This document shows, in pieces, positions 35,784 to 46,259 of a stretch of DNA of 64,000 nucleotides. The stretch's first letter is position 1. Each line of letters starts with the position of its first letter. Under the pieces are notes generated by a model. It made no database searches and had not been told where the DNA came from. It was given only the letters and a program-made list of their open reading frames with translations. The stretch is from Centrapalus pauciflorus (taxonomy: Eukaryota > Streptophyta > Magnoliopsida > Asterales > Asteraceae): the NCBI GenBank assembly GCA_020465985.1, contig JAANYP010007168.1:1-64000 (forward strand). The letters are read 5' to 3'. A program made the translations under genes and the position numbers.

Positions 35784-37610
35784 ATTGAGTTACTCCTGCA
35801 TGGCAGTGATCCAACTGACATCATTCAGTGCATCATACATTTTCTTTGGCTCCATCAGGGACACAAAACTTGAGAACATACAAAAGTTCCCAAGGCTGTC
35901 CCACTTTGTCTGTGCACCTTTATTGATGTCACCAAATATTTGATCATTTAGGCGACACCTGATCCACTTAGGATCATGTTTCAATGATGATTCATCTGTA
36001 TCTTGAACACTAGTTTCATTTACAACAGATTTTGTAGAACAACTTTCGTGATTATCATACACACTGATATCTTGAGCTTGTTCATCTGTTGAGAATGTAA
36101 CATTGATGTTGAACACATCAGCACAGAATTCAGGGAAATCAGTATTGATTGGTTCTGGACATGGTACATCAACTATATCAGTGCACTTAATCATACAGGG
36201 TGAACCAATATAGCCATCATCATGTCCACTGTGGTTAACAGGTTCCACTCTAGATGATGTGGAAGCTTTAGAGTCATTTTCTTCAGCATTGGAATGCATA
36301 AGATCATCGATGCTAAAGTCTCCTGAAACTGATTCAGGATCAGCTTTGAGTGAAGGATTTACAGGCTCTTCAAAGGTGACATTCATAGATTCATCTATCA
36401 CCTTTCTTTAAGGGTTGTATACTCTACAGGCTTTTAAAATAGCTGAATATCCAACAAACACTCCTTCATCAGCTTTGGGTTCAAAATTATCCAGCTGATC
36501 CATTTGATTCAGAATGAAACAATGACATCCAAACACATGGAAATAACTTATATTTGACCTTCTTCCTTTGAGTAAGTCATAAGGAGTTTTATTGAACATT
36601 TTCACCACAAAGGATTCGTTTTGAGTGAAGCAAGCAGTGTTGACAGCTTCAGCCCAAAATGATGAAGGGATACCTGATGCACACAACATTTTTCTAGCAG
36701 CTTCTATAAGAGTCCTGTTTCTCCTCTCAGCAACTCCATTCAGTTGTGGAGTTCTTACAGCTAAGAAGTTTAGGTAAATTCTTCTTTCTTCACAGAAGTC
36801 CTCAAAAGTACTGTTTTTGAACTCAGTACCATGATCACTTCTGAGTTGCTTCACTAGGGCAGAATTCAGAACTTCCATCTTTTTGATAAATTCAATAATT
36901 TCTCTAACAACCTCTCCTTTGGTCTTTAGGTTGAAGACCCATGTGTACCTGGAGAACTCATCAACCATTACTAAGGTGTATCTTCTACCTCCTAGACTTG
37001 AGACATTAATAGGTCCAAACAAGTCCATGTGGATTAAGAAGAGAGGGGTGTTAATAGAGAAATTATGCTTAGACTTAAAAGATGTTTTTCTATGCTTACC
37101 CTTCTCATAAGCTGAGCAGAGTTTATCCTTAACAAAGGTTATAGAAGGCAAACCTGTTACTAACTCTTTCTTACAGAGTTTGTTGATATTCTTGAAGTTC
37201 AGGTTTGAAAGCCTTTTGTGCCATAACTAGTTGAGGTCTGCAATTCTCCTTGAGATGAAATAGGTCTCAGTTGTTTGATCAGCAGATCTCATGTCAACAA
37301 TATATACCCCTTTCTTTCTTTGTGCACACAACACAACTTTGCCCTGAGGATCTAGTATGTACCCTAGATGCTCATCAAACTTAACCTTGTAGCCAGCATC
37401 ACAAAGTTGAATTATGCTTTCAATGTTGTGTTTTAGCCCAGACACATAGGCTTCTTTGTTGAAAATTGCAACACCTGCATGAAGGGTTCCATATCCTTCT
37501 GTGGATCCTTGGACATTGTCACCAAAGGTGACTTTTGGGCCTTTTTCAGGCCTTGAGATCACTCAACAGATCCTTACAACCTGTCATGTGACCAGAGGAG
37601 CCACTGTCCA
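35784..37610 (-). pseudogene. Protease / integrase of Copia element 3
   Basis: Protease motif WYLDSGSSGHMTG lies near 37572-37610. The open part 37227-37562 covers the region up to the GAG-pre-integrase. The integrase core is in 36408-37151: Asp in HMDLFGPINV, Asp in RSDHGTEF, Glu in GVAERRN. The serine/acid-rich linker 35790-36401 leads to the RT start (WITAMQE). Stops at about 36404-36407, 37152-37226 and 37565 break the frame. The catalytic residues themselves remain. Confidence 0.87.
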
Positions 37611-39073
37611 GGTACCAAACCTGGTCTAGTTGTTTATCCTACAGAGTAATGAGAGAAAACATTAGTTCTTAGGGGAACACATCACAGGGATGATTCTCCT
37701 ACCTCATCAACATTTGTTGATTGACCACTTAGATCAACACTAATATTTCAAATCTGGATTGTATCTACTGAGATACTTTCCTCAATAACATTGTTACTTC
37801 CAATAATGCTTGATCTAGCAATATTGGAACTAACAGTGTCAATTGGCCTTGTGTCCTCAGTTTCAAGACAACCTTTGGCCATGTGAGTATTCTTTCCACA
37901 TTTATAATATTTTCTCTTTTTAGATTTTTTGAAAGAAGATCTTTCAGAAACACATTCTGAGTTTCCTCTATTGGTCTTATCAACAGGTTTTGCAAAAGTT
38001 TCACTTGTTTTAGGTAAGACAACAGGTTTTACAGGAATTCTATTGCAATAGCTTTACCTGTATCTTCTTTCCTCTTTTTAGGAGACAGATATCAAAGATA
38101 GGCAATTTGACTGTCTTATATCCTTCCACAGGTTTGGAAAACTTATTCCTAATTTTCTCATATTGAGTAATAGCTTTGTTTTTATTGAGTTCAGATGAAT
38201 TTTGCAGACTTTTGTTAGCATGGTCATCGTGCTTGGTTTTAACAAAAGATTTTCTTTCGTTTATCACCAGTTTACCATTATGATTTGAAAACTTATTTGA
38301 AACCATAGCAATTTTACCTCCAAAGAATTCAGCATTGAATAGAGGTATAGGTTTCTTAGCTTTAGTTTTGATTCCAGAACCTGTCTTATTGACAGGTTTA
38401 GGATTCAGGACTACAAATTTAATACCTTTTCCATTCAGTTGTTCATGTGAGACTATTGGGCACTTAGCCAAGGGTTTGATGGAGAACACATTCCATCACC
38501 AGACTTCACAACTTTTTCAGATGAACTACCAATACTTTGAGGCCTGAAAAACCTGTTTGTTGAAATCAAATTTCCAATTACATTTTGAATAAATGTATTG
38601 GGAAGTTCACTAAGAGTAGACAGATGTGTTTCTAAATTTTTGATTTCAACAATTGAAGCTGTTATATCAAGGTCTCCACCAAGATAGGTTTGGATTTGAG
38701 CAGGAATTTGCTCATTGATACATTGATTGACTCTTTCAGCTGAATGGCACCAGGAGTCAACAATCTTTTAAAGCTTTGAATGCTTTAAGTCTGTTTCTCT
38801 CTTTTCCTCTAATAAAATTGTGTTGATGTGTTTTACTTCATCAAGTTCAGTTTTCAACTTATGAAAACTTTCAAGTTCATTAAACTTTAGTTCAAGATCA
38901 GTTTTTAGTTTTAAGATCTTAGACTTTAAAGCATCCTGCTTTTCAATTGCAGCTTTTAAATCTACAAGAAAGTAATTAAACGTTTAATCTTTTCTTCAAA
39001 ACTGTGATCTTTAAAATTTTGTACCTTGTACATCATTGTAGGATTCTAGTTTTCCAAAGAGCTAAGAGCCTCT
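37611..39073 (-). pseudogene. C-terminal half of Gag, Copia element 3
   Basis: Fragmented coding: a degenerate coiled-coil part (38560-39073), a basic tail (38040-38489) and a zinc-knuckle-like YYKCGKNTHMAKGC near 37870-37915, in which the first Cys is now Tyr. It ends at 39073, where element 2 begins. The word AACAGGTT/AACCTGT appears repeatedly (37985, 38015, 38380-38400). Confidence 0.75.
39069..39073 (+). other. Target-site duplication (left) of element 2
   Basis: CCTCT next to the 5' LTR, identical to 49854-49858 next to the 3' LTR. Five bases is the normal Copia duplication length. Confidence 0.95.
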
Positions 39074-39736
39074 TGTTGGGAAATAGTTTAAGTAGGATCA
39101 AGTTGTTAGTTAGACTTCTCAAACTGTTAGTAGAGTTTATATGTAAATCCAAAGTTCATGCTGCTAGTTGAAGAAACTCGAGCTGCCAGTGTAAAAGTTC
39201 AAGCTGCCAGAGTAAATCAACTCAAGCTGCTCTGTTCAAGCTGTCAAAGAATTCAAGCTGCTCAACAGTTTCATAAACAGAAAGTGCTGATTTTCAGAAA
39301 AAGATATCTACACAAAGATTCCAGCATATCTACTATCAAAGAAGTCGTAGTCCTTTAAGGAAACATATCAAGAAGCAATATAAATACATAGAATAGGTCT
39401 TTCTATTGTATAAGTTTTTTTTGCATATTCAAGTCTGCAATTGCTTCTTGTTTTAGTTTTCATAAGCCTCTAAGGTTGTAAAACCCTAAGAACAGTCTGT
39501 GTTCTTCGTCTAATCAAACAGATTAGAGGTGATTGTAATCATTAAGATCAGCAATACAAGCATTCTTGATTATTTATTGTGTTTATCTGCTATTTATTCT
39601 GAAAGCTTTTGTTAAAATAATTAAGTGTTATTCCGCAAACTTCTTAATTAAACTTTGATTCAAAGCAAGATTATTGATTTATACTCTGATAAATTCAAAT
39701 CAGTTAGTCTTGGTTAAGTACTTTTAGATCCTGACA
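39074..39736 (+). repeat. 5' LTR of Copia element 2
   Basis: 663 bp, TGTTGGGAAATAG...AGATCCTGACA. A cluster of AAGCTG/GAGCTG words lies at about 39155-39275. TATAAATACATAG at about 39380-39392 is a good TATA box, giving a U3 of about 330 bp. Confidence 0.96.
39380..39392 (+). promoter_or_regulatory. Probable TATA box in the element 2 LTR
   Basis: TATAAATACATAG. The same sequence is in the 3' LTR near 49496-49508. It lies just after the AAGCTG word cluster. Confidence 0.65.
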
Positions 39737-39738
39737 AG

Positions 39739-39751
39739 TGGTATCAGAGCC
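39739..39751 (+). other. Primer-binding site of Copia element 2
   Basis: TGGTATCAGAGCC, two bases after the LTR. Complementary to initiator tRNA-Met. Confidence 0.95.
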
Positions 39752-39812
39752 ACAGGTCGCTCTTTGTTTTTCAAAGTCGAAAGTTTTCTTTTAAATTTTT
39801 TAATCTTTTGCA

Positions 39813-42470
39813 ATGGAATTTGAAAATAGCAGCAGTGGATCTGGGCAAGGACTCAAAGTGCCTATGCTCAAGCCCACTGAGTTTGAGATGTGGAAACTCA
39901 GGATTAAACAGCATATTCAATTCATTGATTATGCCATATGGGAAACTGTTGAATTTCCTCCTGTTGTTGATCCAGAACTTGATGATGAGGGAAAACCAGT
40001 CAAAACTCCTCCAAAAACTGAACTTGAAAGAAAGGCTAGAATGAATGAAGTGAAAGCCCTTACACTCTTACAAATAGCCATTCCTAATTCTTATCAACAT
40101 CAGTTCAAAAAGTTTTATACTGCTCATTCTCTTTGGAATGCTTTAGAGAAAAGATTTGCTGGTAATGCCAGTACCAAGAGAAATCAAAAAGATCTTTTGA
40201 AACAGCAGTATGAGAATTTTTCTGGTGGCAAGAATGAAAACCTTACTCAAATCTTTGACAGGTTCAACAAACTGATAAGTGAATTAGAAAGTGCAAAAGT
40301 CAGTCTGGATCAAGATGAAGTCAACAAAAAGTTTCTCAGATCTCTTGGAGAAGAATGGACAGTTTATGCTGCCCAATGGAGAACAAAAGACACTCTTGAT
40401 GAGATAGAACTGGATAATCTGTACAACAGTCTGAGAGTGTTTGAGACTGAAATTGATACTAAAAAGAAATCTTTTTCCTATAATCACAATACTGCTCTTC
40501 TGTCTTCTGAAAAATCTAATAGCAGTGATTCCTTTTCAGGTGGTGATAGCAACTCTGCTGAAGCTCATTATGAGGCTTTTGTTGCCAGTGATGGATTGTT
40601 TGCTCTAAATGCTGAAGATTTAGAACAGATTCATCCAGATGATCTTGAAGAGATGGATTTAAAGTGGCAACATGCAATGCTGACCATGAGGGCCAAAAGG
40701 TTTCTTAAAAGAACTGGAAGGACCAACTTTCAAGCCAGAACAGAAGGAAAACCAGCTTTTGATAAATCAAAAGTTGAGTGCTATAAATGTCATAAGCTTG
40801 GTCACTTTGCCAGAGAATGTAGATCTCAAAGTCAACAGTCATCAAGGACTCCACAGCCCAATCAGACATCATCATCAACAGCACTTATCTCTCAAGAAGA
40901 CGATGTGTTTGACTGGAGTGATCAGACAGAGGAAGAGTTTCAAAATCAAGCTCTAATGGCAGAAACATCAAATGTCTCCTCCACTGAACTACCATCTGAG
41001 GTAAATTCTAAACTCTGCTCTCAATCATGCAAAAATATGGTTAAAAAGTACAGAGACCATAATGAGAGCATGTGCAAAACTCTAGCTAAGATGGAAGAAA
41101 GGAGATATGAATATATGCAAGCCATAGAAGATCTTGAAAAACAGATCAATGACTATAAGGATAATGAGATTCAAATGGGACATGATAGAACATATCATGA
41201 GTGGGAGAAAAAGGAGCTAAATAAGAAAATAGAATCTCTGAATAAAAAGGTAGAAGAGACTGAACAAAAGGTGTTAGAGGCTAATAAGAAACTAGAATCT
41301 GTCAATATAGATCTAGGTAACTTTAAATTGGCTAATCAAAAGCTAGAACACCTAATGGAAGTCCAATTCAAAGATAGGGTAAAATCTCAGGTTAATCCCA
41401 AAGAAGGCATAGGATACAGGGCTACTCCACCTCCATACAACAATAAGTACATTCATCCAATGAGTGAAGTTGCTGATAGACTTGTCAATGAACCATTAGA
41501 TAAGTCTATGACTATTGTAGATCCTATCCTTGATACCAGCCCTGAATCTAAAGAAGATCAGATTCAAAATGCAGAGTGTGAGTGCACAACAGTTGAGAAG
41601 GCACACAAAACAATGAGTGCACCCATAGAGATCCAAGCCCCCAATAAGAAAGGAATAGAGAAGATGAGTGTCTGCAATGCTGCTCCACAAGTTTCTGTAC
41701 ATTCTAACTGTAACACTGCATCTTCTTCAAAGAATAATAAAAGGGGTAAAAATGTTCCTGTCTGCACTTGCCAAAAGCATGGTGTTCAAAAGTTTCCCAA
41801 ACAACAGCAGGTAAGGGGAAATCAGAGGAACAAGAACCAGAAATTGTCAGAAAAATCTGGTTCTCAAATTCAAATAGTCAAAAAGTGTTTTCACTGTGGC
41901 AGGAAGAATCACTTGGCCAAGGATTGCTTTTATAAACCAGCTGTTGCAAAACAGACTGTGAATCATAAGAAATCAAATCCTACTCATGTAAAAGATTCAA
42001 AGGTCAAACCTTCTGCTACAACAGTTCCAAAGAAAACAGTTGATCACAGGCTTTCAAAAGTTAACAAAAAACAGTCCACACACCAAAAACAAGTTTTGGC
42101 AAAGCCTAAATTAAGCTTTAAACAGATATGGTGTGTCAAGGACAAATCTTCAGATCAAACTGCTGATACAAAAACTCAGACTGCTAAGCCAAATTCTGAA
42201 GCTGTTAGTGCAAACTCTGAAGCTGTTAGCACTACAACCACAGATCAGACTGCTAAGCATCAATCTGAAACTGTTAATGAATCATCTGAGACTGTTGGAA
42301 GAAAAGATGCTCAAATTACCTGGATACCTCATATAATCACTAAATACTCCCCTAAGACCCCATCAGTGGATCTTACTAAATATACAAAGTCAAAAATAGT
42401 ATTTAGTTATGTCAATGCACAAGGCCAACCCAAAACCAATTTGGTTTGGGTTTACTTCACTACTAACTAA
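39813..42470 (+). CDS. gag: Gag polyprotein of Copia element 2
   Basis: 885 residues, uninterrupted. The start ATG at 39813 (MEFENSSSGSG) lies 60 nt after the primer-binding site and matches element 1. The UBN2-type Copia gag domain covers about residues 15-225. The first CCHC knuckle is at about 322-336 (CYKCHKLGHFARECR). A long charged coiled coil follows at about 408-522, and the second knuckle is at about 692-705 (CFHCGRKNHLAKDC). The tail is rich in Lys and in Thr/Ser/Glu/Ala. Such a large Gag with a coiled coil is typical of SIRE-type elements. It would form the particle and bind genomic RNA. The TAA stop is shared in position with element 1. Confidence 0.95.
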   Translation: MEFENSSSGSGQGLKVPMLKPTEFEMWKLRIKQHIQFIDYAIWETVEFPPVVDPELDDEGKPVKTPPKTELERKARMNEVKALTLLQIAIPNSYQHQFKKFYTAHSLWNALEKRFAGNASTKRNQKDLLKQQYENFSGGKNENLTQIFDRFNKLISELESAKVSLDQDEVNKKFLRSLGEEWTVYAAQWRTKDTLDEIELDNLYNSLRVFETEIDTKKKSFSYNHNTALLSSEKSNSSDSFSGGDSNSAEAHYEAFVASDGLFALNAEDLEQIHPDDLEEMDLKWQHAMLTMRAKRFLKRTGRTNFQARTEGKPAFDKSKVECYKCHKLGHFARECRSQSQQSSRTPQPNQTSSSTALISQEDDVFDWSDQTEEEFQNQALMAETSNVSSTELPSEVNSKLCSQSCKNMVKKYRDHNESMCKTLAKMEERRYEYMQAIEDLEKQINDYKDNEIQMGHDRTYHEWEKKELNKKIESLNKKVEETEQKVLEANKKLESVNIDLGNFKLANQKLEHLMEVQFKDRVKSQVNPKEGIGYRATPPPYNNKYIHPMSEVADRLVNEPLDKSMTIVDPILDTSPESKEDQIQNAECECTTVEKAHKTMSAPIEIQAPNKKGIEKMSVCNAAPQVSVHSNCNTASSSKNNKRGKNVPVCTCQKHGVQKFPKQQQVRGNQRNKNQKLSEKSGSQIQIVKKCFHCGRKNHLAKDCFYKPAVAKQTVNHKKSNPTHVKDSKVKPSATTVPKKTVDHRLSKVNKKQSTHQKQVLAKPKLSFKQIWCVKDKSSDQTADTKTQTAKPNSEAVSANSEAVSTTTTDQTAKHQSETVNESSETVGRKDAQITWIPHIITKYSPKTPSVDLTKYTKSKIVFSYVNAQGQPKTNLVWVYFTTN

Positions 42471-42486
42471 GCTTTTATTTGTGTAG

Positions 42487-44481
42487 GGCAACCACAGGTC
42501 ACCTCATAAAACAAGATGGCATTTGGACAGTGGATGCTCTAGGCACATGACAGGCAATTCTGAATGCTTGTCAAATTTCAAAGGCTTTGATGGAGGTTTT
42601 GTTGCATTTGGAGGCAACTCAAAAGGAGGTAAGGTTACAGGTAAAGGTACTGTTAATGCAGGCACCATGATCTTCAATGATGTTTTGTATGTTGAACAGC
42701 TTAAGTATAATTTATTAAGTGTCTCTCATATCTGTGACAAACAAAACATTGTTTTGTTTACAGATTCTGAGTGCATTGTCCTTTCAAAAGATTTCAAAAT
42801 TCCTGAAAATCTTGTTTTACTGAGAACACCAAGAAAGGACAATGTCTACTGTTTGGACACAGATCTTTTATCCAAATCACATACTTTAAGATGTTTGATA
42901 TCCAAAGCATCATCAAATGAGTCTGCTCTTTGGCATAGAAGGATGTGTCACATGAACTTCAAGTCAATGAATGTTTTGGTCAAAAAGAATCTGGTAAGAG
43001 GTTTACCACAAAAGGAGTTCATATGTGATGATCATTGTGTAGCATGTCTTAAAGGCAAGCAACACAAAACTTCTCATAAGGCCAAAGAAGTAAATTCAAT
43101 CTCCTCTGCTCTTCAGCTGATTCATATGGATCTATTTGGTCCAACATCTGTTTTGAGTTTGAATAAAAGGGCTTACTGTTTAGTCATTGTTGATGATTTC
43201 ACCAGATTTACTTGGGTTTACTTTCTTAGGACCAAAGATGAAACTGTTGAGCTAGTTAAGTCTTTTATCCTTAAGATAGAAAACCAATCCAACTCAAAAG
43301 TTAAGGTGATAAGATCAGACAATGGAACTGAATTTAAAAATCACATTCTAAACAGTTTCTGTGAGTCCAAAGGTATTGCTAGACAATATAGTGCACCAAG
43401 AACACCACAGCAAAATGGTGTAGCTGAAAGAAAGAATAGAACATTAATTGAGGCTGCTAGAACAATGTTAGCTGATTCTAAACTGCCAATGACTTTCTGG
43501 GCAGAAGCTGTCAATACAGCCTGTTATGTTCTGAATAGGGTTCAAGTTGTTCAATCTCAAGGAAAAACTCCCTGTGAGTTATTCCACAATAGAAGTCCCC
43601 TAATAGCTTTCTTCAAGTCTTTTGGATGTCCATGTACTATTCTTCATACTAAAACTCACTTAGGGAAGTTTGAAAGTAAGGCTGAAGAAGGATTCTTTGT
43701 AGGATACTCAAATCAAAGCAAAGCCTATAGAGTCTATAATAGTGTGTCTAAAACCATTGAAGAAAGTACCAATGCTGAATTTAATGAAAATACTGCTAAT
43801 GTCAAAGGCACTGGTCCTGATTGGTTGTTTGATTTAGATTCACAAACAAATTCTCTGAGCTTTGTTAAGTATACTGCAGAAGCTGATGCATACAGTCCTG
43901 AAGCTGCCAACACAAATTCTCATGCTGCCAATACAAATTCTCAAGCTGGTAGCACAAAGTTTCAAACTGCTGCAGATTCAACAAATTGGGATGATTACAC
44001 CACTATACCACTTTTGTCATGTGATCCTCCAGGGGTTCTGGATGCTCAACATGATACAAATCAAGACACTGAAGTGCCACTCCCAAGTCCTGAAAGAACA
44101 GCTTCACCCCAAAGGGAAACAGTCCCAGATTCAAGTCAAGCTGTTACTGAAACTGAACCATCCACTGGTCCTGATAGAGATGATACAAACCTTGGATCCT
44201 CTTTTCAGACAGAAAGAGATCCTACCCTCAGAGTTCACAAGTATCATCCTCTCAATCAAATACTTGGTGATCCAAGTACTCCTGTACAAACAAGGAAGAT
44301 GGTTCACAATGAGACTGCTGCTGCTGAACAAGCAGTTCCTGAATTCAGTCTAGCTGCTTTTGAATATGCCTGTTTCATGTCTCAACTGGAACCTAAAAAG
44401 GCATCAGAAGCATTGAAAGATTCATCCTGGATTGAAGTAATGCAAGAAGAGCTTCTACAGTTCAAGATTCAGAGTGTATAG
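42487..44481 (+). CDS. pol: Pol part 1 of Copia element 2: protease and integrase
   Basis: The frame opens after TAG 42484-42486, in a different frame from gag and beyond the gag stop. Protease active site LDSGCSRHMTG begins near 42523. GAG-pre-integrase HHCC-type segment: HRRMCHMNF and CVACLKGKQHK. Integrase catalytic residues, counted from 42523: Asp 203 (HMDLFG), Asp 266 (SDNGTEF), Glu 302 (GVAERKN), a DD35E spacing. The linker after integrase repeats ANTNS-type units. The frame ends at TAG 44479-44481, but RT continues in the same frame; the stop sits where relatives usually have Trp, so a G-to-A nonsense change is likely. How pol is normally started is not clear from the sequence. Confidence 0.9.
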   Translation, partial: GNHRSPHKTRWHLDSGCSRHMTGNSECLSNFKGFDGGFVAFGGNSKGGKVTGKGTVNAGTMIFNDVLYVEQLKYNLLSVSHICDKQNIVLFTDSECIVLSKDFKIPENLVLLRTPRKDNVYCLDTDLLSKSHTLRCLISKASSNESALWHRRMCHMNFKSMNVLVKKNLVRGLPQKEFICDDHCVACLKGKQHKTSHKAKEVNSISSALQLIHMDLFGPTSVLSLNKRAYCLVIVDDFTRFTWVYFLRTKDETVELVKSFILKIENQSNSKVKVIRSDNGTEFKNHILNSFCESKGIARQYSAPRTPQQNGVAERKNRTLIEAARTMLADSKLPMTFWAEAVNTACYVLNRVQVVQSQGKTPCELFHNRSPLIAFFKSFGCPCTILHTKTHLGKFESKAEEGFFVGYSNQSKAYRVYNSVSKTIEESTNAEFNENTANVKGTGPDWLFDLDSQTNSLSFVKYTAEADAYSPEAANTNSHAANTNSQAGSTKFQTAADSTNWDDYTTIPLLSCDPPGVLDAQHDTNQDTEVPLPSPERTASPQRETVPDSSQAVTETEPSTGPDRDDTNLGSSFQTERDPTLRVHKYHPLNQILGDPSTPVQTRKMVHNETAAAEQAVPEFSLAAFEYACFMSQLEPKKASEALKDSSWIEVMQEELLQFKIQSV

Positions 44482-45915
44482 ACACTGGTTGATCTTCCTA
44501 AAGGAAAGAGAGCAATTGCTACTATGTGGGTGTTCAGAAACAAGAAAGATGAGAGAGGGATAGTCATCAAGAATAAAGCAAGGCTAGTAGCTCAAGGGTA
44601 CACTCAAGAAGAAGGCATAGACCATGATGATGTATTTGCTCCAGTAGCAAGAATTGAAGCCATCAGACTATTTTTGGCCTATGCAAGCTTCAAAGGTTTT
44701 AAAGTATATCAAATGGATGTGAAGTCTACCTTTTTATATGGGACAATTGAAGAAGAGGTCTATGTGTGTCAACCTCCTGGTTTTGAAGACTACAAGTATC
44801 CAGACAGGGTCTACAAGCTAGACAAGGCTCTCTATGGTCTCCATCAAGCCCCCAGAGCATGGTATGACACTCTGTCAACATACCTTCTACAGAATGAGTT
44901 CAAGAGAGGCACTCTGGACAAAACACTTTTCACTAAGTCTATCAAAGCTGAGATTCTGCTTGTCCAAATCTATGTTGATGACATCATCTTTGGCTCAACA
45001 AATGACTGTCTGTGCAAAGAGTTTGAAGCTTTAATGCACAAGAAGTTTCAAATGAGTTCAATGGGAGAACTCACTTTCTTTCTGGGATTGCAAGTCAAGC
45101 AGAAGCCCACTGGACTTTTCATAAGTCAATCAAAGTATGTGAAAGACATACTAGAAAAGTTTGGGTATCAAGACACAAAGGTTGCAAGCACTCCAATGGA
45201 TCCTCACAAGCAACTCCATACAGACAAAGATGGCATAGATGTGGACATACATTTATATAGATCTCTCATAGGATCACTCATGTATCTAACATCTTCTAGA
45301 CCTGATATAATGTTTGCTGTCTGTGTGTGTGCTAGGTTTCAATGCTCTCCAAAGGATTCTCACTTGGTTGCTGTTAAAAGGATCTTTAGATATCTCAAAG
45401 GCCAACCATACTTAGGCCTATGGTATCCTAAAGAATCTCCCCTTGAACTAACTGCTTATTCTGACAGTGACTATGGTGGTTGCAACATTGACCGAAAATC
45501 CACAACTGGTGGATGTCAATACTTAGGAGCAAGACTGGTCTCTTGGCAATGCAAAAAGCAGACAACTGTGTCCACATCCTCTACTGAAGCAGAATATGTA
45601 GCAGCTGCAAGCTGCTGCTCCCAGGTAATGTGGATTCAAAATCAACTGAGAGACTATGGTATGAATTTCTTATCCACTCCTATTTACATTGACAACTCAA
45701 GTGCAATAAGCATTGTGCAAAACCCAGTGAAATTCCCAAAAACCAAGCATATAGAAATCAGATTTCATTTCATAAGGGATTGTAATGAGAAGAAATTAAT
45801 CCAAGTTACCAAAATACATACTGATGACCAGTTAGCTGATCTATTTACAAAACCTTTTGATGTAGGAAGATTCACTTTCCTGGTATCAAATATTGGTATG
45901 GTAAACATGGATTAA
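44482..45915 (+). CDS. pol: Pol part 2 of Copia element 2: reverse transcriptase and RNase H
   Basis: Same frame as part 1, open from 44482 to a TAA at 45913-45915. RT motifs: ARLVAQGYTQEEGID, MDVKSTFLYG, ALYGLHQAPRAWYD, and the catalytic IYVDDIIFGS (Tyr about residue 150 counted from 44524), then FFLGLQVKQ. RNase H motifs: AYSDSDYGGC, STSSTEAEYVAAASCC and IDNSSAI, with the typical end DLFTKPF. All catalytic residues are present. It copies the RNA genome into DNA in the particle. Without readthrough of the upstream TAG it could not be made as part of Pol. Confidence 0.93.
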   Translation, partial: TLVDLPKGKRAIATMWVFRNKKDERGIVIKNKARLVAQGYTQEEGIDHDDVFAPVARIEAIRLFLAYASFKGFKVYQMDVKSTFLYGTIEEEVYVCQPPGFEDYKYPDRVYKLDKALYGLHQAPRAWYDTLSTYLLQNEFKRGTLDKTLFTKSIKAEILLVQIYVDDIIFGSTNDCLCKEFEALMHKKFQMSSMGELTFFLGLQVKQKPTGLFISQSKYVKDILEKFGYQDTKVASTPMDPHKQLHTDKDGIDVDIHLYRSLIGSLMYLTSSRPDIMFAVCVCARFQCSPKDSHLVAVKRIFRYLKGQPYLGLWYPKESPLELTAYSDSDYGGCNIDRKSTTGGCQYLGARLVSWQCKKQTTVSTSSTEAEYVAAASCCSQVMWIQNQLRDYGMNFLSTPIYIDNSSAISIVQNPVKFPKTKHIEIRFHFIRDCNEKKLIQVTKIHTDDQLADLFTKPFDVGRFTFLVSNIGMVNMD

Positions 45916-46259
45916 TTTGTTTTCATTATTATTTACTTCGTATGCTTATTTAAGGGGGAGTCACTGTTTCATTAAAAAGATGCATAATTTTCAACTAACA
46001 GCTTGAGTATTTTCTCAAGCTGCTAGTTCATTTTCTCGGACTGTTAGTTATTCACTTGATCTGTCAAAGTGTGCAGGGCATTTAGGTAATTTTTAAATGT
46101 GTGTACGCGGGACCCAACCTTTTTCAAAACCTTTAAAAGGTCCCAGTTTCGTTCAGTTGTAACTACCAGTTACAAAGTTTTCTTCCACGGCCTTCCTTTT
46201 CTTCTCTGAACGATTCACACAATCTTCTTTGCAACCCTAAAATCTCCGATCAATCTTCA
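45916..46259 (+). promoter_or_regulatory. Pol-ORF3 spacer with possible internal promoter
   Basis: AGGGGGAGTC at about 45954-45963 is an internal polypurine tract-like copy. AGCTTGAG and CTCAAGCT form an inverted pair of the family word near 46000-46023. CTTTAAAAGG (46131-46140), about 120 nt before the ORF3 ATG, is followed by a C/T-rich leader (TTCTTCCACGGCCTTCC). This looks like a plant core promoter and 5' UTR. Confidence 0.5.
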
